From the NCBI RefSeq assembly GCF_009377185.1, contig NZ_VJZC01000040.1, positions 1 through 37,281 on the forward strand: 37,281 bases of DNA, given 5' to 3'. The notes under the pieces are model-generated. The model ran no database searches. It was not told the origin of the DNA and saw nothing but the letters and a program-made list of their open reading frames with translations. Of the stretch, positions 20,892 to 27,226 are shown piece by piece (positions within the stretch are counted from its first letter, which is position 1; each line of letters opens with the position of its first letter). The translations under genes were made by a program, and so were the position numbers. Source of the DNA: Streptomyces spongiae (GTDB lineage Bacteria > Actinomycetota > Actinomycetes > Streptomycetales > Streptomycetaceae).

Positions 20892-22507
20892 GAATTTTCC
20901 TCCGTCTCTTCCTGCTCCGTCTCGTCCTGCTCCGCGGACCGCCTCGGTCGGGGCTCCGTCTTCTTCACCGGTCCCGGTTTGTCGGGCTCGTCGCCGGACG
21001 CCCTCGCCGGCCGGGGATCCGCGGCCTTCACCGGCGCGGGCTTGTTCGCGCTCTTCCGTTCCCGGTCAGTCCTCGGTTTCTCCGGCGCTCCGGGCACCGC
21101 TGTGGGCCCGGGCTTCTCGGGTGCCTCCTGCCGCTCGGCCGGGCCGGTCGGGCCGGGCTCCCCGGCTGCCGCCCCGCCCCGCTCCCGCCCGGAGGGCTCC
21201 GGCGCTCCCGGCACCCGCGCCAGCTCCGGCGAGGCCGTGTCCAGGGGGACCGACCAGGACCGTACGAGCCCCAACTGGACGCCCTGGCGCGGCAGTACGG
21301 CGTCCAGGAGCCAGTCGGCGGCGACACGGACGCGGTTGCCGGGCATGGCGGCGAGGTGGTACCCGCGGGTGACCACGCCGGCGAGCGGGCCGGAGAGCGC
21401 GACGCCGAGGGGGTTGGCCGCGGCCTTCACGCCGCCGAGGTCGACGGTGAAGCCCATGTCACGGTGGCGATAGGCGCGCCGTTCGCCCCGGCCGAAGGAG
21501 GCGAGGAGGTTGTGGGCGGCGATCTTGCCCTGCCGCCAGGCGTGCTGGGCCGTCATCGGCGTGTACTCCCCCGGCTTCTCCAGGTCCGGTACGGCGGCCG
21601 CGTCCCCGCAGGCGAACACCTCGGGGTGGCCCGGCACCTGGAGGTACGGGTCGACGAGCAGCCGCCCGCGCTCCAGGGGCCGTCCGATGCCCTCGACGAG
21701 CGGATCGGGCCGGACTCCGACGCACCACACGAGGGTGTTGGTGTCGATGAACTCCCCGTCGCTGAGCCGCACTCCGGTGGGCGTGGCCTCCTCCACGGAC
21801 GTCTCTGTCCGCACGTCCACGCCCCGCTCGCGCAGCACGCGGTCGGCGGTGCGGGAGAGCCGCTCGTCCAGTTCGGGCAGCACGCGCGGCGCGATGTCGA
21901 GCAGCGTCCAGCGCGGCCGCATGCCCTCCCGCAGGGGCTGTTTGCGCACCAGCGAGTCGGTGTACAACTGCCCGTGCGCGGCGACCTCCGTGCCCGTGTA
22001 GCCCGCGCCGACGACCACGAAGGTGCACCGCGCCGCACAGCTCTTCGGGTCGTCGGACGCGGCGGCGAGCTCCACCTGCCGGGTCACGTGATCGCGCAGG
22101 TACAACGCCTCGGGCAGGCCACGGAAACCGTGCGCGTGCTCGGCGACCCCGGGGATGGGCAACAGTTTGTTGACGCTGCCGACGGCGAGCACGAGCCGGT
22201 CGTACGCCAGCGTGCCCCCGTCGCCCTCCGGGTCGGTGTAGTGCACGGTGCGCCCTTCGAGGTCGACGCCGTCGGCCTCACCGAGCACCAGCCGTACGTG
22301 GGACAGGGTGCCGGAGAGGGAGACGCTGACGCGGCGCGGCTCCAGGATCCCGGCGGCGACCTGGGGCAACAGGGGCAGATACAGAAAGTAGTCGGTCGGG
22401 TTGAGAAGGATGATGTCGGCCTTGTTCCGGGTCACCCGCGACAGTTCGCGGGCCGTCCGGTACCCGGCGAAGCCGGCACCGACGATCACAATGCGGGGTC
22501 GACTCAC
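20888..22507 (-). CDS. Type II NADH dehydrogenase-like flavoprotein with disordered tail
   Basis: 539 residues. Rossmann motifs G-A-G-F-A-G (10-15, FAD) and V-V-V-G-A-G-Y-T-G-T-E (165-174, NAD(P)H), with V-F-A-C-G-D-A-A (298-305) and Q-H-A-W-R-Q-G (321-327) near the flavin/quinone site; this is the NDH-2/Ndh-like pattern that passes electrons from NADH to quinone without pumping. Residues about 425-539 are a P/E/K/R-rich, probably unfolded tail with repeats such as A-P-E-K-P-G-P, unusual for the family. GTG start at 22507 is supported by GGAGG 8 bases upstream; a longer frame from 22648 lacks one. Coupled to transketolase. Confidence 0.9.
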   Translation of the reverse strand: MSRPRIVIVGAGFAGYRTARELSRVTRNKADIILLNPTDYFLYLPLLPQVAAGILEPRRVSVSLSGTLSHVRLVLGEADGVDLEGRTVHYTDPEGDGGTLAYDRLVLAVGSVNKLLPIPGVAEHAHGFRGLPEALYLRDHVTRQVELAAASDDPKSCAARCTFVVVGAGYTGTEVAAHGQLYTDSLVRKQPLREGMRPRWTLLDIAPRVLPELDERLSRTADRVLRERGVDVRTETSVEEATPTGVRLSDGEFIDTNTLVWCVGVRPDPLVEGIGRPLERGRLLVDPYLQVPGHPEVFACGDAAAVPDLEKPGEYTPMTAQHAWRQGKIAAHNLLASFGRGERRAYRHRDMGFTVDLGGVKAAANPLGVALSGPLAGVVTRGYHLAAMPGNRVRVAADWLLDAVLPRQGVQLGLVRSWSVPLDTASPELARVPGAPEPSGRERGGAAAGEPGPTGPAERQEAPEKPGPTAVPGAPEKPRTDRERKSANKPAPVKAADPRPARASGDEPDKPGPVKKTEPRPRRSAEQDETEQEETEENS

Positions 22508-22575
22508 GGTCGCCTCCGGAGAGGTCGCGTACGGGCCTTCCGCGTCCCCCTGGGCAGGGCACCCAAACGTCCGTG

Positions 22576-22600
22576 GGTTTCCACTGTGGCCCCCGGGTAC
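22576..22600 (+). promoter_or_regulatory. Orphan sigma-B-type promoter
   Basis: GGTT (22576-22579), 15 bases, GGGTAC (22595-22600, part of the palindrome GGGTACCC). It points away from the NADH dehydrogenase gene into 22610-22746, where no convincing gene is found but a strong hairpin ends the stretch. The minus-strand half of the palindrome has no matching -35. Confidence 0.45.
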
Positions 22601-22702
22601 CCGTACCGCGACCCGGCCCGCACCCGTCGCGGAGGTACCTTCCCCCATGCCCGAGTACGGCTGCTTCCTGCCGACCGAGGGCCACCGGTGTCAGCACGGA
22701 TT

Positions 22703-22746
22703 CTCGGCCCGGACGGTGTTCCCCTCTCCTCGCCGTCCGGGCCGAG
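22703..22746. terminator. Perfect 14-bp stem hairpin
   Basis: CTCGGCCCGGACGG (22703-22716) and its exact complement (22733-22746) with a 16-base pyrimidine-rich loop. It can end the minus-strand holin-X-like transcript (stop at 22807) or the transcript from the orphan promoter at 22576-22600. Apart from these sites, 22508-22806 holds no gene I can support. Confidence 0.7.
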
Positions 22747-22806
22747 TGCACGCTCAACGCGTCTGCTCCCAGCGGCCGGTGACTCAGCACCGGCCGACGC
22801 ACCCGG

Positions 22807-23169
22807 TCACCGCTCCCGGTGGTGCGGTGTCTCGGGGCCGGTGTCGTCCGGGCGCGGCGCGGCAGTCGGGCGGGACGCCGACGGCCGCGCCGCGCTGCGC
22901 AGCGCGTACGCCACAGCACCCAGCACCACAGCAGTGATCAGCGCGGCGGCCCAGTCGGGCAGGCCCAGCGCGAGCAGCAGGCCGAGCGTGAGCGCGAGTG
23001 CGGCGCCCGCGTAGAGGGCGACGGCGCCGGACGCGGCGTACAGCACGGCCGTGCGGCGCTGCTTGCGGGTCTGCTCCCGCAGTTCGTCCCGTACGGTCTC
23101 GCGGGCCACCTGCGCCAGCTCGTCGACCAGGTGCTTGTCCAGATGTTCGAGATGATCCAAGCGATCCAT
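22807..23169 (-). CDS. Phage-holin-family (holin-X/DUF1469-like) small membrane protein
   Basis: 120 residues. A charged amphipathic N-terminus (D-R-L-D-H-L-E-H-L-D-K-H-L-V-D-E-L-A-Q-V-A-R-E-T-V-R-D-E-L) leads into two close membrane helices (A-V-L-Y-A-A-S-G-A-V-A-L-Y-A-G-A-A-L-A-L-T-L-G-L-L-L-A-L-G and W-A-A-A-L-I-T-A-V-V-L-G-A-V-A-Y-A-L), then a polar tail of R, P and D. This is the actinobacterial holin superfamily III layout; despite the name such proteins are chromosomal and not linked to lysis. Start at ATG 23169; a GGGTACCC palindrome lies 8-15 bases upstream, with GTGT 17 bases beyond, just outside sigma-B spacing. Confidence 0.8.
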   Translation of the reverse strand: MDRLDHLEHLDKHLVDELAQVARETVRDELREQTRKQRRTAVLYAASGAVALYAGAALALTLGLLLALGLPDWAAALITAVVLGAVAYALRSAARPSASRPTAAPRPDDTGPETPHHRER

Positions 23170-23281
23170 CGCGTCCGGGTACCCATGGGCCGCCGCGGGT
23201 AACACCGCCCTCACGTCCGACGGATTCCGGGGAGATCCGAAGGATCCGCAGGAAACGATCTCCTGCTCGGTCGGCCCCAAC

Positions 23282-23287
23282 TAGGCT
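23282..23287 (+). promoter_or_regulatory. -10 box of probable leaderless promoter
   Basis: TAGGCT lies 7 bases before the ATG at 23295 with no Shine-Dalgarno between, the same geometry as at 595-608. Confidence 0.5.
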
Positions 23288-23294
23288 CGACCCC

Positions 23295-23648
23295 ATGGAA
23301 ATTCTGGGAGCCACGCTGCGCATCTGCGTCGACGACCTGGAGACCACGGTCCCCTTCTACGAACGGCTCGCGGGCGGCCAGGCCCTGCGCTTCGAGCGCG
23401 GTGGGGTCCAAGTGGCCGCCGTCGGCTGCTTCCTGCTGATGAGCGGTCCCGAGGCCGAGTTGGAGGTGCTCCGCAAGGTCGCCGCCACCATCGCCGTCAA
23501 GGACGTCGACGAGGCCCACCAGGTCCTCACCGACTCGGGCGCCCACGTCCTGGCGGGCCCGGTGGCGACACCCGTGGGCCGCAATCTGATCGCGATGCAC
23601 CCGGACGGCGCGATCTACGAGTACGTGGACCGTAACGCGCCCGAGTGA
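23295..23648 (+). CDS. VOC (glyoxalase/bleomycin resistance/dioxygenase) family protein
   Basis: 117 residues, one full vicinal-oxygen-chelate unit. E-I-L-G-A-T-L-R-I-C-V-D-D-L-E-T-T-V-P-F-Y-E-R-L-A-G-G opens the first beta-alpha-beta-beta-beta half and A-T-I-A-V-K-D-V-D-E-A-H the second, ending P-D-G-A-I-Y-E-Y-V-D with the usual acidic metal-site residue; the metal site otherwise looks incomplete, so a binding rather than catalytic role is possible. Leaderless start at ATG 23295. Convergent with the GNAT gene, 15 bases apart. Confidence 0.9.
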   Translation: MEILGATLRICVDDLETTVPFYERLAGGQALRFERGGVQVAAVGCFLLMSGPEAELEVLRKVAATIAVKDVDEAHQVLTDSGAHVLAGPVATPVGRNLIAMHPDGAIYEYVDRNAPE

Positions 23649-23663
23649 GTGCCCGCGGCCGGC

Positions 23664-24197
23664 TCAGTCGGCGGTGATGGCCCACCGCTGGTGGTCGCGC
23701 CACGCCCCGTCGATGAAGAGGAAGTCCGGCGAGAACCCCTCCAGCCGGAAGCCGCAGCGTTGGGCGAGTGCGACGGACGCGGCGTTGCGGGGCTGCACGT
23801 TGATCTCCAGCCGGTGCAGGCCCATGGCGGTGAAGGCGTACTGGACGACGAGTCGCAGCCCCTCGCTCATGAGCCCCCGGCCGGCGGCGTGCGCGAAGGC
23901 ACCGTAGCCGAGAGCCCCGCACAGGAACGCGCCCTCGACGATGTTGTTGATGTTGATGTACCCCGCGATGGCGCCGCCGTCCTTCTCACAGACGAGGAAA
24001 CCGGCCTTCGTCGGGTCCTCGATCAGCCGCCCCGCGTAAGTGGCGTACGTGGTGGAGGTGACCGGGGGGTACAGCCACGGGTGGTGCAGAGCCTTGCTCT
24101 CCCGCGCCCGGGCGGTGAACTCGGCGGCGTCGTCGTAGGTGAAGTGCCGAATGCCCACGCGAGGGCCCTCGGCCAGGTAAGGAGCGGTGTCGGACAC
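23664..24197 (-). CDS. GNAT-family N-acetyltransferase (RimJ/RimL type)
   Basis: 177 residues. I-A-G-Y-I-N-I-N-N-I, L-G-Y-G-A-F-A-H-A-A-G-R-G-L-M-S-E-G-L-R-L-V-V-Q-Y-A-F, L-H-R-L-E-I-N-V-Q-P-R-N-A-A-S-V-A-L-A-Q-R-C-G-F-R-L-E-G is the RimJ/L version of the acetyl-CoA-binding fold, with R/Q-x-x-G-x-G/A represented by A-A-G-R-G-L. Substrates of this branch are protein N-termini or small amines; not decidable here. GTG start at 24197 is chosen because TACCGT lies 6 bases before it (leaderless type) and the longer frame to 24260 is poor coding. Confidence 0.9.
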   Translation of the reverse strand: MSDTAPYLAEGPRVGIRHFTYDDAAEFTARARESKALHHPWLYPPVTSTTYATYAGRLIEDPTKAGFLVCEKDGGAIAGYININNIVEGAFLCGALGYGAFAHAAGRGLMSEGLRLVVQYAFTAMGLHRLEINVQPRNAASVALAQRCGFRLEGFSPDFLFIDGAWRDHQRWAITAD

Positions 24198-24203
24198 CCC
24201 GCC

Positions 24204-24209
24204 ACGGTA
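24204..24209 (-). promoter_or_regulatory. -10 box of probable leaderless promoter
   Basis: On the minus strand TACCGT stands 6 bases before the GTG start at 24197, with no Shine-Dalgarno. Confidence 0.4.
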
Positions 24210-24249
24210 CGCCGCGCCCGCGCCGGCCGCCGCCCGAAAGCCACCTGGT

Positions 24250-24275
24250 CCGGCGCCCACCCGGTCGGGCGTCGG
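24250..24275 (-). terminator. Hairpin after the CocE-type hydrolase gene
   Basis: CCGGCGCCC (24250-24258) pairs with GGGCGTCGG (24267-24275) with one G-U and an 8-base loop, directly after the stop at 24279 on the minus strand and ahead of the GNAT promoter. Confidence 0.55.
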
Positions 24276-24278
24276 GAA

Positions 24279-26063
24279 TCAGCGGACGACCGGCAGCCGC
24301 AGCACGCCCGTGTCCTCGGGCGTACTGCTGATCGTGACCCGCTTGGTGCCGCGGTTGCCGAAGTACGCGTCGTCGCTGGCCGCGACCACGAACCGCAGCC
24401 GGTGCCCCGCCTCGTACCGGTGCACGATGCCCGGGAGCGACACGGAGAACCGCTTCGTGACGTCCGGCACGCGCACGGGTGCCACCAGCCGTCGGACGAG
24501 GGTCTGCGTGCCGTCGGGCGCGACGTCGTACAGCTTCGCGAACAGCACCAGTTTGTCCGCCGCGTCCCCGGAACCCCGCACACGCGCGGCCTCCGGCGAG
24601 GTCACCCGGAGCGTCGCCCGGGGCGCCCCCACGACATCGACCGGGGCGGTGAGGGGGCCGGTCGTCCAGGCGAGATACGTCCCTTGCGTGTCGTACGGCC
24701 CCGGATCGGGCACGCCGAACTGGCCGGCCAGGGAGCTCTCGGAGTGGCTCGTCGGCGTCGGCCAGTTGGTGTAGGAGCGGCTGCCCCGGGCGACCTTCGT
24801 GCGGCTGTCGACGAGGGTGCCGTCGCCGGAGAGGTACAAGGTCTCGGTGAGGGCGGGCACATGGGCGGCCGTCGCGTATGCCCGCCCCGGGTCCGTGATC
24901 CAGTCCCGGTAGTACGCGAACGCCGGTCCCGTGTCGACGGGGTGGCGGAGCAGATGGCGGTCGAACCAGGCGAGGACGCGGCGGCCGACGTAGCTGGTCT
25001 CCAGGTTGCCCTTCGCCAGGTCGAACTCGCCGGGGGCCGGGGTGGTGGTGCCGCCGCTGTGGCCCCACGACTGCCAGATCATCCTGGCCTCGGTGCCCTG
25101 CGCGGTGAGCGTCCGGTATGTGGCCGTCGCCTCGTTGAGGTTGAAGAGGCTGTCGGCCTGGCCCTGGACCAGGAGGGTGGGCGCCTTCACCTTGCCGAGG
25201 TAGGAGACCGGGGACACGCTGCGGGCGTAAGCCAGGAGGCGCCGCGTCCGGTCCGCCGGGTAGCGCCCCGAGTTCAGCGTCCGGATCGTCTCGCACGCCC
25301 GGGTCACGAAGTGCAGACAGCCGAGGGAGTTGACCCGGGACGGGTCGAGGTTCGGCACGGTCAGCGGTTGGCCCTCTCCGACGAGGTAGAAGCCGTTGGT
25401 CCACTGCCACTTGAAGGCGCCGGGCACCGCGGGGGCGCCCAGGGCGTTGTTCGGGGTGAGCGAGTAGGCGAGGTCGTTCCAGGTGACCAGGGGGACGAGC
25501 GCGTCCACGCGGTGGTCGACGGAGGCCGTCGCCAACTGGACGGCGCCGCCGTACGACGCGCCGATCATGCCGACCCGGGGGTCTCCCTCACCGTCCTGGG
25601 TGACGAAGTCGGCCTTCGTGCCGTCGTCGGCGGCGCGCGTGCCCGCCAGGAAGTCGACGAGCCGCGAGGCCGCCGCACCGTCGGCGCGCGGGTCGTCGAG
25701 GGAGATCAGACAGCCGGACCGACCGAAGCCCAGGCCGGAGTAGACGAGGCCGACGTAGCCGCGGGCCGCGAACGCCTTGCCGATGGCGTCGGTCGTCCCG
25801 TCGGACTTGCTGCCGCCGAAGCCGTTGGTGGCGAGCACCGCGGGGGCCCGGTGGGCGCCGTCCACACCCGCCGGGCGGTAGAGGTCGGCGTCGATCGCGC
25901 AGGTCCGGTCACCTGCCTGGACCGTGAACCTGAGTGCGGTGACGGTGTACTGACCGGCCGTCGGGGCGGGCGCCGCCGTCAGGAGCGGGACGGTCAGTGC
26001 TGTGCCGAGAGCGAGGGCCGACAGGGAACGGATTCTGGGCGCACGGGTGCGGCGACGGGACAC
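24279..26063 (-). CDS. Secreted CocE/NonD-family alpha/beta hydrolase (S15-like)
   Basis: 594 residues. Signal peptide: R-R-R-T-R-A-P-R-I-R, hydrophobic L-S-A-L-A-L-G-T-A-L-T-V-P-L-L-T-A, then A-P-A-P-T-A-G (cleavage about 34-37). Nucleophile elbow G-A-S-Y-G-G (Ser170), G-F-G-R-S-G and the W-G-H-S-G late histidine segment complete an alpha/beta hydrolase; the C-terminal jelly-roll (A-T-L-R-V-T-S-P, H-R-L-R-F-V-V-A-A-S) is the X-Pro dipeptidyl-peptidase/CocE beta domain. Acts outside the cell on ester or peptide substrates. Start GTG 26063 has GGAGGTCCTC just upstream; longer forms do not. Strong promoter with operator-like repeat ahead. Confidence 0.9.
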   Translation of the reverse strand: MSRRRTRAPRIRSLSALALGTALTVPLLTAAPAPTAGQYTVTALRFTVQAGDRTCAIDADLYRPAGVDGAHRAPAVLATNGFGGSKSDGTTDAIGKAFAARGYVGLVYSGLGFGRSGCLISLDDPRADGAAASRLVDFLAGTRAADDGTKADFVTQDGEGDPRVGMIGASYGGAVQLATASVDHRVDALVPLVTWNDLAYSLTPNNALGAPAVPGAFKWQWTNGFYLVGEGQPLTVPNLDPSRVNSLGCLHFVTRACETIRTLNSGRYPADRTRRLLAYARSVSPVSYLGKVKAPTLLVQGQADSLFNLNEATATYRTLTAQGTEARMIWQSWGHSGGTTTPAPGEFDLAKGNLETSYVGRRVLAWFDRHLLRHPVDTGPAFAYYRDWITDPGRAYATAAHVPALTETLYLSGDGTLVDSRTKVARGSRSYTNWPTPTSHSESSLAGQFGVPDPGPYDTQGTYLAWTTGPLTAPVDVVGAPRATLRVTSPEAARVRGSGDAADKLVLFAKLYDVAPDGTQTLVRRLVAPVRVPDVTKRFSVSLPGIVHRYEAGHRLRFVVAASDDAYFGNRGTKRVTISSTPEDTGVLRLPVVR

Positions 26064-26093
26064 GAGGACCTCCACGCAGAGGACAACGCGACT

Positions 26094-26119
26094 ACCGACC
26101 GGTAAGTAACGCGGTCGGT
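26094..26119 (-). promoter_or_regulatory. Operator-like inverted repeat at the CocE promoter start site
   Basis: ACCGACCG (26094-26101) and CGGTCGGT (26112-26119) are perfect complements around 10 bases; a second dyad, TACCG-AC-CGGTA, covers 26093-26104. It sits just downstream of the -10, over the expected transcription start, the usual place for repression by a TetR-type protein. No regulator gene is nearby. Confidence 0.5.
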
Positions 26120-26124
26120 CAGTC

Positions 26125-26153
26125 ATGGTGTGACACGTGTCGGAAAGGGTCAA
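26125..26153 (-). promoter_or_regulatory. Housekeeping-type promoter of the CocE-type hydrolase gene
   Basis: On the minus strand TTGACC (26153-26148), 17 bases, CACCAT (26130-26125). The spacer holds the 10-base palindrome GACACGTGTC (26132-26141), a possible extra protein site. The leader to the GTG would be about 55 bases. Confidence 0.6.
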
Positions 26154-26207
26154 TCACCGAGTCGTGCGTTTCCTGACGGAGTTTCCGTGAAGGCCGGTCC
26201 CACCGTC

Positions 26208-26273
26208 GCCGCTGAGGGCTCGCGCCAGTGCCGCTGAGGGCTCGCGCCAGTGCTACTCCGGGCTCACGCCAGT
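26208..26273. repeat. Three 22-bp tandem repeats over the S66 peptidase stop codon
   Basis: Units at 26208-26229 and 26230-26251 are identical (GCCGCTGAGGGCTCGCGCCA plus GT); the third, 26252-26273, differs at several bases and carries the real stop codon (TGA at 26266-26264), where the other two have CGA at the same place. The array is thus a duplicated gene end. Confidence 0.9.
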
Positions 26274-27226
26274 GCCGGTTCGTCCATCGTCAGCGTGCCC
26301 GCGTCGGCGTCCAGTTCGGCCGTCACTCCGAACGGGATCGTCAGTGCCCCTTCTCCGTGCCCGAACCCGAACTCCTCGACGACCGGCACTCCGAGCCCCG
26401 CGAGCCGGTCGGTGAGCAGCCCGCGCACCTCGTCGTACGGCGCGCACTCGGCCCAGGAGCCGAGGAGGATCCCGCTGACACCGTCGAGCCACCCCGCGCG
26501 CAGCAACTGGGTGAGATAGCGGTCGAGGCGGTACGTCTCCTCGCCGACGTCCTCCAGACAGAGCAGCCCTCCGCGCGCCGACGGCCGGGCGTACCGGCCG
26601 CCCAGCTCGGAGGCGAGCAGGCACAGGCACCCGCCGAGCAGGACGCCCCGGGCCCGCCCGGGCACCAGCGCGGTCACCCGGTCGGGGGCGATGGTCCGTA
26701 CCGTCTCGGGCTCGAAGAGCGTGGCCCGCAGATGCTCCTGGGCCCGTACGTTCTTGAGGAAGTCGACGCCCGCCGCCATCGGTCCGTGCAGTGTGACCAG
26801 CCCGGCCCTGGCGGCGAACGCCTCGTGCAGCGCGGTGATGTCGCTGAACCCGACGAACACCTTGGGGCCCGCGGCGCGGATCGCGTCCCAGTCGAGCAGG
26901 TCGACCATGCGCTGCGCCCCGTAGCCGCCGCGGGCGCACAGCACGGCGTCCACGGACGGATCGCACCAGGCCGCCTGGAGGTCGGCGGCCCGGTCGGCGT
27001 CGGTGCCCGCGAGGTAGTCGAACCCGGGGTGCCGGTCGAGCACATGGGGTGCCACGACGGGGTCCAGGTCCCAGCCGCGCAGGAGGTCGAGCCCGGTGCT
27101 CAGCCGCTCCTCGGGGACCGGTCCGCTGGGCGCGACGATCGCCACCCTGGCTCCCGGGGCGAGTCGGGCGGGCCGGGTCAGCGGGGCGAGGGGGGCCGGC
27201 GGAGCAGACGGGTTCGGTGGTGTCAC
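26264..27226 (-). CDS. LD-carboxypeptidase (peptidase family S66)
   Basis: 320 residues. P-G-A-R-V-A-I-V-A-P-S-G-P-V opens the family fold; C-A-R-G-G-Y-G-A-Q-R (97-106) and F-V-G-F-S-D-I-T-A-L-H hold the nucleophile Ser128; L-C-L-E-D-V-G-E-E-T-Y-R-L-D-R brings the triad glutamate, and F-G-F-G-H-G-E the triad histidine. Enzymes of this family cut the L-Lys/Dap-D-Ala bond of murein tetrapeptides during wall recycling, or act on microcin-like peptides. GTG start at 27226 overlaps the S9 peptidase stop (GTGA). No signal peptide, so cytoplasmic. Last gene of the peptidase operon. Confidence 0.92.
   Translation of the reverse strand: MTPPNPSAPPAPLAPLTRPARLAPGARVAIVAPSGPVPEERLSTGLDLLRGWDLDPVVAPHVLDRHPGFDYLAGTDADRAADLQAAWCDPSVDAVLCARGGYGAQRMVDLLDWDAIRAAGPKVFVGFSDITALHEAFAARAGLVTLHGPMAAGVDFLKNVRAQEHLRATLFEPETVRTIAPDRVTALVPGRARGVLLGGCLCLLASELGGRYARPSARGGLLCLEDVGEETYRLDRYLTQLLRAGWLDGVSGILLGSWAECAPYDEVRGLLTDRLAGLGVPVVEEFGFGHGEGALTIPFGVTAELDADAGTLTMDEPALA

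Noticed and set aside
22648..22937. Plus-strand frame starting M-P-E-Y-G-C-F-L-P-T-E-G after the orphan promoter
   Set aside because: Passes through a perfect hairpin and overlaps the holin-X-like gene in antisense; composition beyond 20 codons is that of a shadow frame. A short peptide cannot be excluded.
22807..23169. Holin-like gene as sign of a prophage
   Set aside because: No other phage gene is in the window, and this holin-X type is a common chromosomal family in actinobacteria.
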